From Wyeomyia smithii (taxonomy: Eukaryota; Arthropoda; Insecta; Diptera; Culicidae), in NCBI RefSeq assembly GCF_029784165.1, contig NC_073696.1, positions 23,195,530 through 23,259,529 of the forward strand: a DNA stretch of 64,000 bases, written 5' to 3'. Position 1 is the stretch's first letter; every line of letters begins with the position of its first letter. Under the pieces are notes generated by a model. That model worked only from the letters and a program-made list of their open reading frames with translations. It made no database searches and had not been told where the DNA came from. This document shows, piece after piece, positions 22,401 through 33,516 of the stretch. A program made the position numbers and the translations under genes.

Positions 22401-24764
22401 TCGCCGTCCGCCTTTATCCTTCGCAGCTATTACAATCTTGTACAGTGGTTTCGAAGACTTCTTCAAACTGCCTCGTAAACTGAGCTGACCACTAGCTCCA
22501 TCCAACGTAAACATTCCGTCTCCTCCACTAATCAACTCATAGCTCACCATCGCGTTCACACCCTCGTCCGGATCCGAAGCCTTCACCCGCAGGACAGGTT
22601 TACCGGGTGCGGTATCTTCCGCCAGAGCCAGAAAGTACTGTTTGGGATAAAACTCCGGATTGTTATCGTTGGCGTCTTCGACCGTAAGCTGAACGGTCGC
22701 CGTTGAGGACTGCGGTGGGCTGCCCTGATCGCGAGCGATCACCTGAATCATATAGCTGGAGATCCGCTCCCGGTCAAGATTACTTTTGGTAGAAAGTTGG
22801 CCCGATATCGAATCCAGCTGAAACATTCCGGGGTAATTTTTCTCCACACTCGGGTGCAGCAAATAGGTGATGCTTCCGTTCGTGCCCTGATCGTGATCGA
22901 CGGCTGTTAGAAGTGCGACGACGGTTTTGGGTTTGGTGTTTTCGTTGAGGGTAACGTTCAACCGTGGCTGTGCGAATTTAGGTGCTTCGTCGTTCTCGTC
23001 CAGAATGGTGACTTTTAGCTGGGTGTGAGCCCACTTCGGATTCGGACCGCCATCGCGAGCCGAAATACTCAGTTCGATGTTGCCGTTCACTTCTCGATCA
23101 AGCTGTGCTTGGGTAGTTATCAAACCCGAGGACGGGTCAATTTTGAACCATTGATTGTTGTTACCCGACACGAAATCGTAAAATATTTGCGCATTCACAC
23201 CGGTATCCTCATCGGTGGCGGTGATACTGGCTACATACGTTCCGCGTGGTGTCAACTCACTCAGGACGGTAGAATATTCGGACTTTTCGAACACTGGCTC
23301 ATGGTCGTTGACGTCATTCACATGGATAATCAAATGAGCAGTTGCCGTTCGGGGAGGATTTCCTCGATCGGTTGCCACCACTGTTAGATTGTATTTACCG
23401 ATCTCTTCCCGATCGAGTACACCATTAACGCGGACAATGTAGAAACTGGGCGATTTTTCCAAGCGGAAATGCTGAAGGTCATTGCCGGCCACGATTCGTA
23501 GACTGGTGTCACCGTTCAGGCCTTCGTCCATATCGACGACCGAAACGGCAGCCACCACGGAACTGTTGGCTGCATTTTCATCCACTGTTGCGTAGCTTCC
23601 CGTTGGTGGAAAGTACTGGAATCGTATAACCGGATCGTGATCGTTCGTGTCTACCAGATTGACTGTGACGTAAGTTCTGCCATCCTGTCGAGGTGATCCG
23701 TGATCACGGGCGAATACTGTGAATACACAGCTTTTCGGACAAGTGCCATCCGGTCGGGACAGCGATTGGCAGTTCTGATGGGGACATGTAAGCTGCTCGG
23801 TGGTCGAAATAACTCCACTTTCCGGATCTACCGTGAACTGGGTTTCACTATCCGAAAGGTAGTACGTGATTTTACTGTTATCGCCCAAATCGTTATCCGA
23901 GGCCATCACCTGCAGAACGGGCGTTCCCGGTAGAACACTTTCGTTCAACGAAACGATGTAATCGCTGTGGTCGAATATAGGCGGATTATCGTTGACGTCC
24001 AGTATCGTCACGTTGACCTGCAGGTAGCCGAACTTTGGAGGTGACCCTCCGTCTTTGGCAGAAATGTTCAAAGTGTACGATCCTCGGGTTTCCCGGTCCA
24101 ATTTGCCGGTTGTTTCGAGATGGAGGTAGTATACATCACCGCTCGGATTGGTCGTTACCGCCAACCGAAACTTTTCGTCGTGATTTCCGTCCACGATTCG
24201 GTAATCATCGGTGACTCCATTTTCGCCAATGTCCCTATCGGTGGCGGCATCCAGTAGCAGCCTGGTACCCGAAATGGCACTTTCCGAAAACGAAACCGCT
24301 ATACTTGGTTCCGGGAATTCCGGAGCATTATCGTTCACATCCACCACCGTTATTCGAACCTCAATCGGATAGGTTGGTTGACTGGAGAGGATCACCAGAT
24401 CGAAGCGATCGTTCTTAGTCATTTCTCGATCCAGAACGGCATTCGTTTTGATTTCGCCCGTGTTCGGATCCAGAGTGAACTCACGCGGGGGCTCGTTGAA
24501 ACGATACGTAAATCCGGGTTTGGTTGGAATGTAGCCCACAACCGTGGCGCGAGGCTCGTTTTCGAACACCTCAAACTGAACACGCATGTCGACGGCCCGC
24601 GACTGCATTGCACCATCATTCGAAGACCTGCGACGGGCTCCTATCACCACACCAGGCCCAGGTCCTGGCCCGGGCCCATGTGCACCTACGCCCTCTATCG
24701 CGGCGTACAGTTCTAGGATGACTAGTAGCCAAAAGGCAATTTTTAAACTGGCACACTGCTGCAT
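19494..24764 (-). CDS. ft: Fat atypical cadherin, N-terminal coding exon (partial gene)
   Basis: Fat is a giant plasma-membrane protocadherin. It binds Dachsous on neighbouring cells, orients planar cell polarity, and restrains growth through the Hippo pathway. This single exon encodes 1757 residues. It opens with a signal peptide (about 1-27), a Gly-Pro run (30-38), and the segment MQSRAVDM at 53-60, which corresponds to a segment near the start of Drosophila Fat. Cadherin repeats follow, marked by DxNDNxP linkers (first at 142-148) and LDRE and DxD calcium motifs. I count fifteen complete repeats plus part of a sixteenth; linkers after repeats 7 and 15 are degenerate. Repeat 3 carries a four-cysteine insertion (C327, C332, C342, C346). 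Drosophila Fat has 34 cadherin repeats and about 5,100 residues, so about a third is here. The chosen ATG has AAA upstream and precedes the signal peptide. EGF, laminin-G, transmembrane and cytoplasmic parts are outside the window. Confidence 0.97.
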
Positions 24765-25370
24765 TTTCTACTGCTTCTAATTTCCTTTTTCTCGCTCGCT
24801 CTCACACTTTTTCCTTTGTCGAGCACTAAACTTCAGTTTCGTGCTGCAATCACTTTTTGACGATGCGTCATAATAGCACTTTCGCTCTGTTGTTTCGAAC
24901 TAATTGTTTCAGCCTATCGAAAGCCCTCACTTCACGATCCATCACAACAGCGATCAACAACACATCCCATGACCACAACACGACACCACATTTGCACTTC
25001 GCGCTCCGAACTAATTCTATTCGATCACAACTTAACGTCACCGTTCAGTAGTCGGTAGCTGCAGCTGCTTTTTCTTCTTCTCCGAACGAACAGATTTTTC
25101 GCGATAATTGCAATGATCAATTTTATTCCGATTCCTGTCTTCGGCCATCGAAGCTCATTTGAACAGGAATGAAAATCATTACACAGCCCTACGCACACAC
25201 CGTTCTTCTTGCTTCTAACTTTTTCCGTTGTCTGGTCTCTTTTGGTTACTTTTACACACTTTATCTGTGGACCCTTCTGCTGGACCTTCTCTTTTTCTCT
25301 CGCTTGCGCGCGCGCGCGATCGTTTCGTCTTCTCTCACTTGCCCACTGGGAGAAGACTTTAAAAGCCAAA
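24765..25370 (-). promoter_or_regulatory. ft: Probable ft 5' leader, contiguous with the coding exon
   Basis: Minus-strand sequence directly upstream of the ft ATG is purine-rich and AAGTG/GTGATCG-rich, typical of dipteran 5' untranslated regions, and shows no obvious 3' splice site close to the ATG. It contains several upstream ATGs, including a 114-codon upstream frame from 25369 to 25025 whose composition (Arg/Lys/Gln-rich) is not gene-like. The transcription start was not located. Confidence 0.5.
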
Positions 25371-25720
25371 AATTTCCCGCATCACTTTTTCCTTCCACCT
25401 CTCATACTGGTTCTCCGTTCTTCCACCACCTTATTTTTCCTTCTCCGTCGTTGGGCATGCTCGCTCTCTCACTTGTGGGTCCTAAAAATACAAAAAATTT
25501 CAGCTCGCATTTGTTGTTGTAATTTATTAAAATGTTTCTACACACAGAGCACACACAGCACCGTCCGTATCACTTTATGGTAAACTGTTACAGACGGCGT
25601 CGCGAGTAGAGGTGAGTCCGAGTCCGAGATAAAAAAAAAGGTAAAAACAACATCAGAACCAACAGCAGCAGCACCACCACAAATACGAACACCTTCCGAC
25701 AGGGAACTGGCATGAACTTT
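25371..25720 (-). promoter_or_regulatory. Candidate ft promoter-proximal region with GAGA-type motifs
   Basis: On the minus strand GTGAGAGAGCGAGCATG (about 25455-25471) and neighbouring GA-rich stretches resemble GAGA-factor sites, and a CG dinucleotide run (CGCGCGCGCG) lies just inside the leader at about 25308-25318. No TATA box plus initiator pair stands out. On the plus strand GAG|GTGAGT near 25609-25616 looks like a donor, so a divergent transcript is possible but unproven. Confidence 0.3.
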
Positions 25721-26717
25721 CGACTAGGTGAGAAACTTGAAAAGCTCTTACTTTGGCTTGCGCATAGGGTAATGTATCATGAGTGGACCCATTTTTCGCG
25801 TGCGGAGGATTAGTCCTTCATTGCATTATAATTTTATTATTATTAATACATAACTATGTAATGTAGCTATCATGAGAACGTAGAAATACTTGCTATAAAA
25901 GTCTGATTTGTGTCATGAGTGAATCGATTTACTTACGAGATATCACCGCTTCACATTGCTTGTGTGCTACTTTCGTGATAGATTAGATTGTTGCTGAATG
26001 TTAACATTCAAGTTTATTAATTGCACACATATAATTAAGAATGTGAATTACAAAAAATCAAGCTAAAAGTGGAGAGTAAAATCCAAAAATTAAATCCAAA
26101 GTTGGCTAATTATCAGTTTTGGTTGTAATATAAACTGAAATTTTTGAACGCAGTAACTTTCTTTAAGGTGTATGGAATATGTACAGATTTTTTTTTTCAA
26201 CACAGAAACTTTTTAGAGTATTTTTCTACTCATAAATCACCGTTGTTGCTTATCAAATATTTGATTTGATATTTGAAACATATAACGATTCCATTGTATT
26301 ACCGAGGCCAATACCTGGATCTTTTAAACTGCCCACGTGGAATGTGGATGGCCTCTACCACAGGTACAATGTTTTGCAAACTAATAGGTGTGGTTCAAAA
26401 CAATTATCTTATTGATGAAGATGAATTTCGTCTGGCCACACTGTTTAGTTTTCCGGAACTCGAACCACTAGTCATTATACCATATAGAAAAAAATTCTAT
26501 ATTTTCAATGGATAACCAAAAAGTTTTGATAGAAGTGACGACAAAAATGCAGAGGATGACAAATAAATCGATGGATGTAGAAACAGGCAGTACTAATGTT
26601 GAAAATACTGACCTACTAAAATCCACCTTAATAAACCCCCACAAAACTGTCATTAAAAGCATAAAATAAACTATAGCATTACATGAACTGAGCAAAACAA
26701 TTTAGATTCAGTTCACA
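25721..26717. other. AT-rich unassigned stretch with a CCACGTGG fragment
   Basis: No gene is recognised. An 80-codon frame at 26273-26515 runs across a fragment of the dispersed CCACGTGG element (GCCCACGTGGAATGTGGATG near 26330) and is therefore unlikely to be a gene. Confidence 0.5.
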
Positions 26718-27480
26718 TTACTCGCCATGAGTTTGGTATCGCCTCACTGAGTATTGCAACAACCAGTTTGAATATTGCAGCTCTCCCCCAACAAGTGTAA
26801 CATAACCTGGAATAGGTAAATATTTTGTGTTTCCGACGACCTGGAAAGGTAGGTCTTCAACGAATTTGTTCAGAAGGTCAAGAGATTCTGGTTAATAGAC
26901 AGTCCAGTAGAGCCGTTAGTGTGAACGCAATTATTCATATTTTGACCTTAACTTATCCCGTGATTCTTAGTCTCTAGAGAGCTGCAATCTTCAGCAAAGT
27001 TGTTCAAAAAATCAAGGGCTCTTGGATGGTGAAAAGTTAAGTACGGAATTTCACCACTATGCGGAGCTAGTCTGACCTAGATTTTCCTATTCTACGGTTC
27101 CTAGAAAGCTATGGTCTTCAGCAAAGTTTTTCACTTGACCTTCAGAACAAGTTTTCTGAAGGCCTCAGCATTTGACATGTGTAACTACATGCACACAAGC
27201 GCCATGATGCGGTCGAATTTCAAGACATACCACGTGGACAGATTTTGAACGTTTTTGACCACCACCCCCCCCCCCCCCCCGTGGACAACTGCTCATATAA
27301 ATTCTAAAAAATGTGTATGGACCGTGGACATAACAGAAATCCCCCCCCCCCCCCCTAAGCTGTCCACATGGTATGTGGATGGCCCCTAACAACTTTGCTG
27401 AAGACGACAAGTTTCTAAATGATGGAATTCACAAGCCGAATAAAATTACATACTATTTGCACAGTAGGCCGTCGAACAAA
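26718..27480. repeat. Dispersed repeat, copy 1, with nested CCACGTGG element
   Basis: 26718-27140 matches 52765-53170. Shared blocks are ACTGAGTATTGCAACA, CTGGAATAGG(T/C)AAATAT, TTGTTCAGAAGGTCAAG and GGTCTTCAGCAAAG. The sense of the repeat resumes after the nested element (27225-27387) with aacaactttgctgaagacg. Confidence 0.7.
27225..27387. mobile_element. CCACGTGG MITE-like element, copy 2 with both ends
   Basis: The ends ACATACCACGTGGACA (27225-27240) and TGTCCACATGGTATGT (27361-27376) are inverted copies with one mismatch, and the outer right end reads GGATGGCCCCT. Two homopolymer tracts of 16 and 15 C (27265-27280, 27341-27355) are unusually long. Confidence 0.75.
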
Positions 27481-27939
27481 CGATGCGTCAAATAAGTCGT
27501 TAAAACTTCCAGCACAACTTTCCTGAAGACCCCAACTGTCAAGGTTGTCGGTATCCGAGACAGAGTTATATGAATCTCTCCATATCAGGTGATAACGGGC
27601 TCGTCATTTCTCCTCTGAGAATCACTAGTGTGTAGAAGAATATCTTTCACTGCGAAAACAACGAAAACCTCGCACCCCGCGGATGAATCTGAAATAACTT
27701 TCCAGAGAGATAATAAACTGGTTGGATCTTTCTCATACAAAAGGACAACACGCTCAATAACTACACTACAGAGCTCACTGCAGTGCTTTTACTGTGTGTC
27801 TCTTAAGCAAATATCAAATGAGGGAACAATGTAGGTAAGAAAGTAGGTTGCGTAATTTGCATTGTATCTCATAACTGAAAACTAAAATCCGGCTGCCCCA
27901 CACTGTTTCCAAAGTTGCAAAAACCTGATCGAAATTATT

Positions 27940-30165
27940 TCAACCCGAAACCAAATATTTTAGAGCCACAGTGTCTTCAGTAGAGTTGTTCCTTTAATTA
28001 TTCTTCATGTTATAAAAGTTACAATTTTGTGATTAATCCACTTAACAGTGAGAAACGAATTTTACTGTTCTCATTTCGGAATCTAAAAATCCACTTTGTT
28101 CGGCAAAGTTGCAGGGGAACTGCTCCATTATTCATCTCATTAATCCGATATTCACGAAGAATGCATGGATTAAACACCAAATTTTCACGAAATCATTGAA
28201 CAAATAAACTAAATATGCTTACGTGCTCTTATGGAATCGGTTAGCATTGTATATTTAGTAATATTAGCTAGATTTACCCTGAACTTTGTAAAACAAACCA
28301 TTTTTGACAACGCTTCCATATCCATCTCAAAACTTGAATCACTGTTCAATTATTCAACTCACAACGCCCCCATATTCATAACACTGTTAATCATGAATGA
28401 ATCACATTATCATGAATGAACGTAGCCGCAGCCCGTATCGTAGTAGGTTACCTATAGATATAGAGCTACAGTTGTTTACGTGCAAAATTGGTAACCTAGG
28501 TAACCACTACAGTGCTGTCGATTTATGTCAATTATGTCGGAATATTCGGAATTCAACATTTCCAATATGATTTTTTCGTATTAACAGACTCTGATTTGGC
28601 AACTTTTGATTTTCTTCAATGCAGTGAAAACAAATGAAAATACATACAGTTGAAATTTAGGAATTGTAGAAATTCATCTCATATATTTTTACTAATTCAA
28701 GCTTGTTTTAGGAAATTTGAGGTGAACATTTCAAAGATTAAAGTATTCTTCAGTGTAGTGAGTGATTTTATTTAGTGAATAAAAAAAGTGGCCCGCTAGT
28801 GATGAAAAAAACATTGGCTGACTGCTGAACGAGTCCCGTTGTAGCCGTATAGAACAATGCGCGAATTTTATTTTCGGAGGTGGGTGATTGAATTAAGTGA
28901 GTTTTCGAGTGCAGATGCCCGAGTAAAATATCAATTTTAATGCTTTCAAGTGAGTTTTTGAGGATTATACTTCATGAAGAAACTAAAGTGAACCAAGAAG
29001 AATCCATTCCATGGATTAGCAGATGGGTATGCATATTTTGCGTTTTTTCCTGTTTTCAATTGTGTTTTCATGTTGTATGAGATGAATATATGGGGTGAGA
29101 TGAATAATGGAGCAGTTCCCCTAGTACATTCAAAAGAAACAGCTTTTTCGAAGGCGACTATACTTCTATTTACCTATTTAAATGAACTTTTGTGGAGTTT
29201 TCAATTACACAATAATCCCAAAAATCTATTGTTGGCAATTAAACTTTCCTAGTGGTTTTCTATAAATTTTCAATGTTCTACAATATTGTTTGCCATAACT
29301 AAATAAACCATTTTACAAAAGATAGTTTATTTTTATCTCTTATATTTCTTCGGTTATTGACGATTGCTATAAAAATAATGCACTAATTCAAACTAACTAC
29401 TTTTTACTCAAAAAAGTTGATTTTGGAGTCATAATGCCTTTAGCAAAATTGTTTTATTAATTGTTGTCCATTTTATAGTAGTTGCAATTGTATGATTAAT
29501 CCACCTATAAGTGAGAAACGAATTTTATTATTCTCATTTTTCACATAAAAATCCCATTTGTTTGGCAAAGTTGTGGCTAATTTTATTAAAAACAACTTTG
29601 CCAAAGGGTCTATACTGCTATTTGTTTATTTGAATGCACTATTGTGGAGTTTTCTTACTAATGCCCCTTAAAATCGTTTTTTTTTCAACATAACTTTTTA
29701 TAGTGATTTTATAGAATTTTCCAATGCTTTACAATGTTGTTTAATTTAATAAAACACATAAGTTCTCCGAAGAAAGTTTATTTTTATCTCCTATATTTAT
29801 TTATGTGTTGAAAATTTTTAATAACATAATGCACTGATTCCTCACAAATATCTACACAGAGAGACAGCGAGAGACAAATTCCTATATCTGGATTAAACGA
29901 TGTATCATTTATACTTTAATATGCAAATGGTTTTGTCTGCAGATATTTGCAGATTTTGTAGATATCTGAAATTGTTTGTTTCGCCATAGCAAACAACATT
30001 GTAGAACATTGAAAATTGTTAGAAAATCACTATATATAACATTTATATTGAAAAAAGAAAAAAAAAAAGATTTTTAGTGGCAATCTATAGAAAACTCCAT
30101 AAAAGTCCATTTTAATAGGCAAATAGAAATATAGTGTATATGTAGAATTTAGCTCAGCAGTGAAC
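27940..30165. repeat. About 430-bp degenerate repeat, two direct units plus an inverted one, with a nested element
   Basis: Unit A (27980-28112 continued at 29123-29400) and unit B (29400-29850) share GTGAGAAACGAATTTTA, TTGGCAAAGTTG, GTGGAGTTTTC and GTTTATTTTTATCTC. A third, inverted partial unit (29975-30140) carries AACATTGTAGAACATTGAAA and AGAAAACTCCAT. Unit A is interrupted by the TIR element at 28113-29122. Confidence 0.7.
28113..29122. mobile_element. Non-autonomous DNA element with a perfect 26-bp TIR
   Basis: The left end AGGGGAACTGCTCCATTATT... (28113-28138) is the exact inverse of the right end ending ...GGAGCAGTTCCCCT (29097-29122), 26 of 26 bases. The 1,010-bp element sits inside a repeat whose two halves continue on either side. 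No transposase frame was seen and no target duplication was assigned. Confidence 0.88.
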
Positions 30166-31400
30166 ACCGCGGTGTACTTCTGCGTATTCTCAAAAGAGTG
30201 ATTCATCTCTCTTGTTTAACTAAGCTGTGCCTGTGGTGTAAGCAGCAAGTGTATTATTTTTCTGCGAGCGGCCGAAGCACGACACAAAGCAAAATGAAGA
30301 AGTTGATTTCCGGTGAGATTGTTTGATATTTTAATTCGGATGGAGCCAAAATTTACCCAATTAAGTGACAATCTTTGAAATGGATCTTTGCAGGATGCAT
30401 GGATGATTTTTTATTTAACATTGATTTACGATCATTACAATGCTCTGAATATTGTTATTCACTCTGCCAAAAAAATTAAAACTATGTACTGAATAATATG
30501 ACCGTGTCAATCGTCTCTTCTGGTTTCGAAAAACGTTTGCACTAATTTTATAATTACTAATGTTCCAAAAAAAAAATGTAGTCTGAAAGTTATGTGAGGT
30601 GCACACTGGAAGGACGCTTCCATTTAATCATGAAGCATTCTCGTTGCGTCAGATTGGCTGGATTTACATCATTTTAGTAGTGTTTATGCAAGCGTAGTGA
30701 TTTTTCGTCGTTTGTTTTTATTTGTGTGAGAAAACATCAAAATACGCTAAAAACTGTTCTACTTCTACTTCCAAAATATTACTCTCTTCGACAAAAGCAG
30801 AAAAAGTGCTGCCCAAAGCTGGAAATAGCTGCTCCGGGAAAGATTATAGCTTTTTAACCATTCCTGTGTTCTAGTCATTATTAAAACGTGTCAACATACG
30901 TCAGAATTCGCATAGTAATTGGACGCGAGGTTCGTCGCTTTAAGGTTATGTTTGCAAGAAAACTCATTAAAGCCTCTGAACAAATGTTAGTGGCTGGGGC
31001 CACCAAAAGTTTGAGCTGTGTTGACCAGTGTTATTTTTTCTTAGCTTTCAAATAAAACCACAAAAAAAGTGCGTGATACGTGATAAGCGATACGCATTTA
31101 AAATTAGAACCACTTCACGTTGAATAACTCTGAGTAGATTGACGTGAGGATTAACGCGTAGATATTTTTCCCATCAAATGAATTATAGCAACTATAAATT
31201 ATTCACCCTATGTATTCTTTATTGTAAGATAGTCTATGCTTTTATTATCCTAGCTCAAATCATACGAATCATCAAAAAATCAAAAATTCATACAAATCAC
31301 ACTTCATATCGATGCATTTTTAAGCCTAACTTGGTCCCACTCATAACACATTACCCTACACCAACAACACCCCAACAACGCGTCGTGTGGTGGTGATCGC
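30166..31400. other. Unassigned stretch with a dispersed repeat fragment
   Basis: 30900-31070 resembles 44820-44970: both contain CAGGTTCGTCGCTT or GAGGTTCGTCGCTT, then AAAACTCATT and a ...GCCACC/GTGCACC-AAAA block. No gene is recognised. Confidence 0.45.
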
Positions 31401-31615
31401 AAGCATAACATAACTAAATCAGCACAACCATCAACAAAACAAACCACCAGGCAGGCAGCAGCGGACGGAAGACCAGCACCAGCAAGAAGGAAAGGAAGGA
31501 AAAAAATCTCTCTCTCCCGTCTTGGCCAGGCAGCGCGCGGATGGATCGCCTGAATGGATGGAAACAAGTTGTCCGATTCGGGCAGGTTCACACTAACACC
31601 ATCACCATCACCACC

Positions 31616-31804
31616 ATGGGCAGCAGCAAGCGCGTCTCGGCGTGGCAGCACGATCCGGAGGCAAAATATTTGCTGCACAAAATTCCTGCCCGTTGTCGTG
31701 CCGCTCTCTTGCACCCACTGACGGCTGTCTTGGAGGGTCTCGGAGCATTCTACGAAAAATTTCTAAACTTCGCCACACCACAACTGCCTAACAACTATTA
31801 CTAA
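31616..31804 (+). CDS. Candidate small ORF, 62 codons, function unknown
   Basis: ATG at 31616 stands in a strong context (CCACCATGGGC) and the frame runs MGSSKRVSAWQHDPEAKYLL... to ...PQLPNNYY and TAA. The sequence is unique in the window and GC-richer than its surroundings. An upstream in-frame ATG at 31541 would add 25 residues. I recognise no domain, signal peptide or membrane segment, and an overlapping antisense frame of similar length exists. It may be chance. Confidence 0.25.
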   Translation: MGSSKRVSAWQHDPEAKYLLHKIPARCRAALLHPLTAVLEGLGAFYEKFLNFATPQLPNNYY

Positions 31805-32556
31805 GTACAGATTGCTAGCAATTTCAGTCGGCTGGTCGGGAATGAATGCATTGCCGAACTAATCACTGAAGTTTACTATCGCCCTTCCTCCCTCGAGCTC
31901 CACTAACAACCCCCCTTCCCCACCAAACCGGAAGACCTTAGCTGCCAAGCAGTTGAGGTGCCCTTCTGAGCTAACTTGGGTAATATAATACATGGGATGG
32001 GAAGAGTCAGTGCTGGCCAGAAGGCCAGCAAACGCAGCATGTAATTTATCAATAGCACAACCAGTACCGCTCGAGGCTAAGCAAAGAGTTGGTATGAAGA
32101 GTCCTGTTTGGAGCAGGAAAAAAACATTGCTGCTCTCTGGAACAACCCGAACGTATGACGACGATGATGCTGATGGTGATGATAGTAGTTGTTAATACAT
32201 AGTGACGGTCACTTGCGAGTGAGGGTATCATAGTTGGCTGTGCTGTGAACGAACTCGGCCGGCCCGATAGGGGAGTTATTACATACCGTACAATGTTTGC
32301 GAAAACAATAATATGCGAGGGGAAAACAGTTTGACATGTTCGACAGTTGTCACGCAGCAGCTGGGTTGCTTTGGTTGAGATTTTGTTGCAGTTTTGTTTC
32401 CGGTTTTCTGGTGGAAAATATAATCCATAGTAATGTATCATGATCGGACCAAATATAGACAATTTTTTTTTCAAGTTATATATATTTTGAATCCATCTAT
32501 CTGGCTTACAGAAACAATAATTGATAACAAATCCGACGTGAGTTTATTCAAATATG
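31805..32556. other. No gene recognised
   Basis: Moderately GC-rich sequence with short frames in all directions. No conserved motif was seen. Confidence 0.45.
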
Positions 32557-33516
32557 GGTCATTCCATAAGAAGTGTACATGCCACTTAGACACGACCATC
32601 ACAGATTTTGTCCAAAGTTGGGGGAATTATTCATCTACTGTCTCTTTGGAAAAATCCCAATTTTGGTGTCTATTGAAATACCTCCCACTCTCCAGGACTC
32701 CCCTCTTTATTGCAAAGTCGCCAATCTCGAGATATAACATTTTTACGAGAAATTAATTACGAAATTCAGAACTATTTTCGTAAAAATGCTATATCTCGAG
32801 ATTGGCTAATATTACCACGAAGTAATAAGTGTTTCTTACGTAAAATTTCCCAAGAAATACGATGAAACCATAAAATTTGAAATAAAATTAGCTGAAAAAT
32901 GCAAATTTAGTTTTAAAATACAAAAATAATCTATCTGGCAACACTTCCGGTAAAAAATTTTTTTTCCTTATTTTATTTTTTTCAAAATTCACCTATCGTT
33001 ATTTTCCGGGTGTCTTACGTCTATAAATTGTAAAAAAAATTGATTACAAAGTTTACAACTTTTTTCGTAAAAATGTTATATCTTGAGATTGGCTCATATT
33101 AGTTGTTTTTTATGTGAAATTTTCCAAGGAACACGATTAAATTATCAAATTTAAAATAAAAAGGGCTGCATTTGCCGTAAAATGTAAATTTAGTTTTCAA
33201 ATACAAAAATAATTTATCTGGCGACACTTCCGGTCAAAACTTATGTTTTTTCTGGATTCCTTTGTTTATTTTCTTCAAAAATCATGTATCAGTATTTTTC
33301 GGACATCTTACGTCTATGAATTGTAAGAAAAAGAAAAAAAGAGATTTTGAACAAAAAATGCGTGACATTGCAATAAACAAGGGGGTCCCACAGAGCGGGG
33401 GGTATTTCAATCGACACCAAATTTGGGATTTTTCCAAAGTGACAGTAGATGAATAATTCTCTCAACTTTGAGCAAAATCTGTGATGGCCGTGTCCAAGTT
33501 TGTGCTTTTTCGTGGT
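32557..33516. mobile_element. Long-inverted-repeat element with dimeric interior, fuller copy
   Basis: The left arm (32584-32716) and right arm (33369-33500) are inverted copies of about 130 bp sharing CCATCACAGATTTTG, GAATTATTCATCTACTGT and TTTGGAAAAATCCCAA. Between them two units, starting near 32773 and 33062, repeat the TTTCGTAAAAATG core 289 bp apart. The copy at 9.04-9.77 kb has the same interior and right end. No transposase was seen. Confidence 0.82.

Noticed and set aside
23025..23387. Open plus-strand frame of 120 codons opposite the ft exon (and others at 19.9-24.7 kb)
   Set aside because: These are antisense shadows of a long, strongly coding exon; their composition follows the cadherin codons and they carry no domain.
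25025..25369. 114-codon minus-strand frame upstream of ft
   Set aside because: Biased Arg/Lys/Gln composition within leader sequence; best explained as an upstream frame in the 5' untranslated region.
26273..26515. 80-codon plus-strand frame
   Set aside because: It runs through a fragment of the dispersed CCACGTGG element and has no domain.
31611..31640. Resemblance of the ACCACCATGGGCAGCAGC context to a cloning-vector start
   Set aside because: The similarity is short and surrounded by ordinary genomic sequence; no other vector sequence is present.
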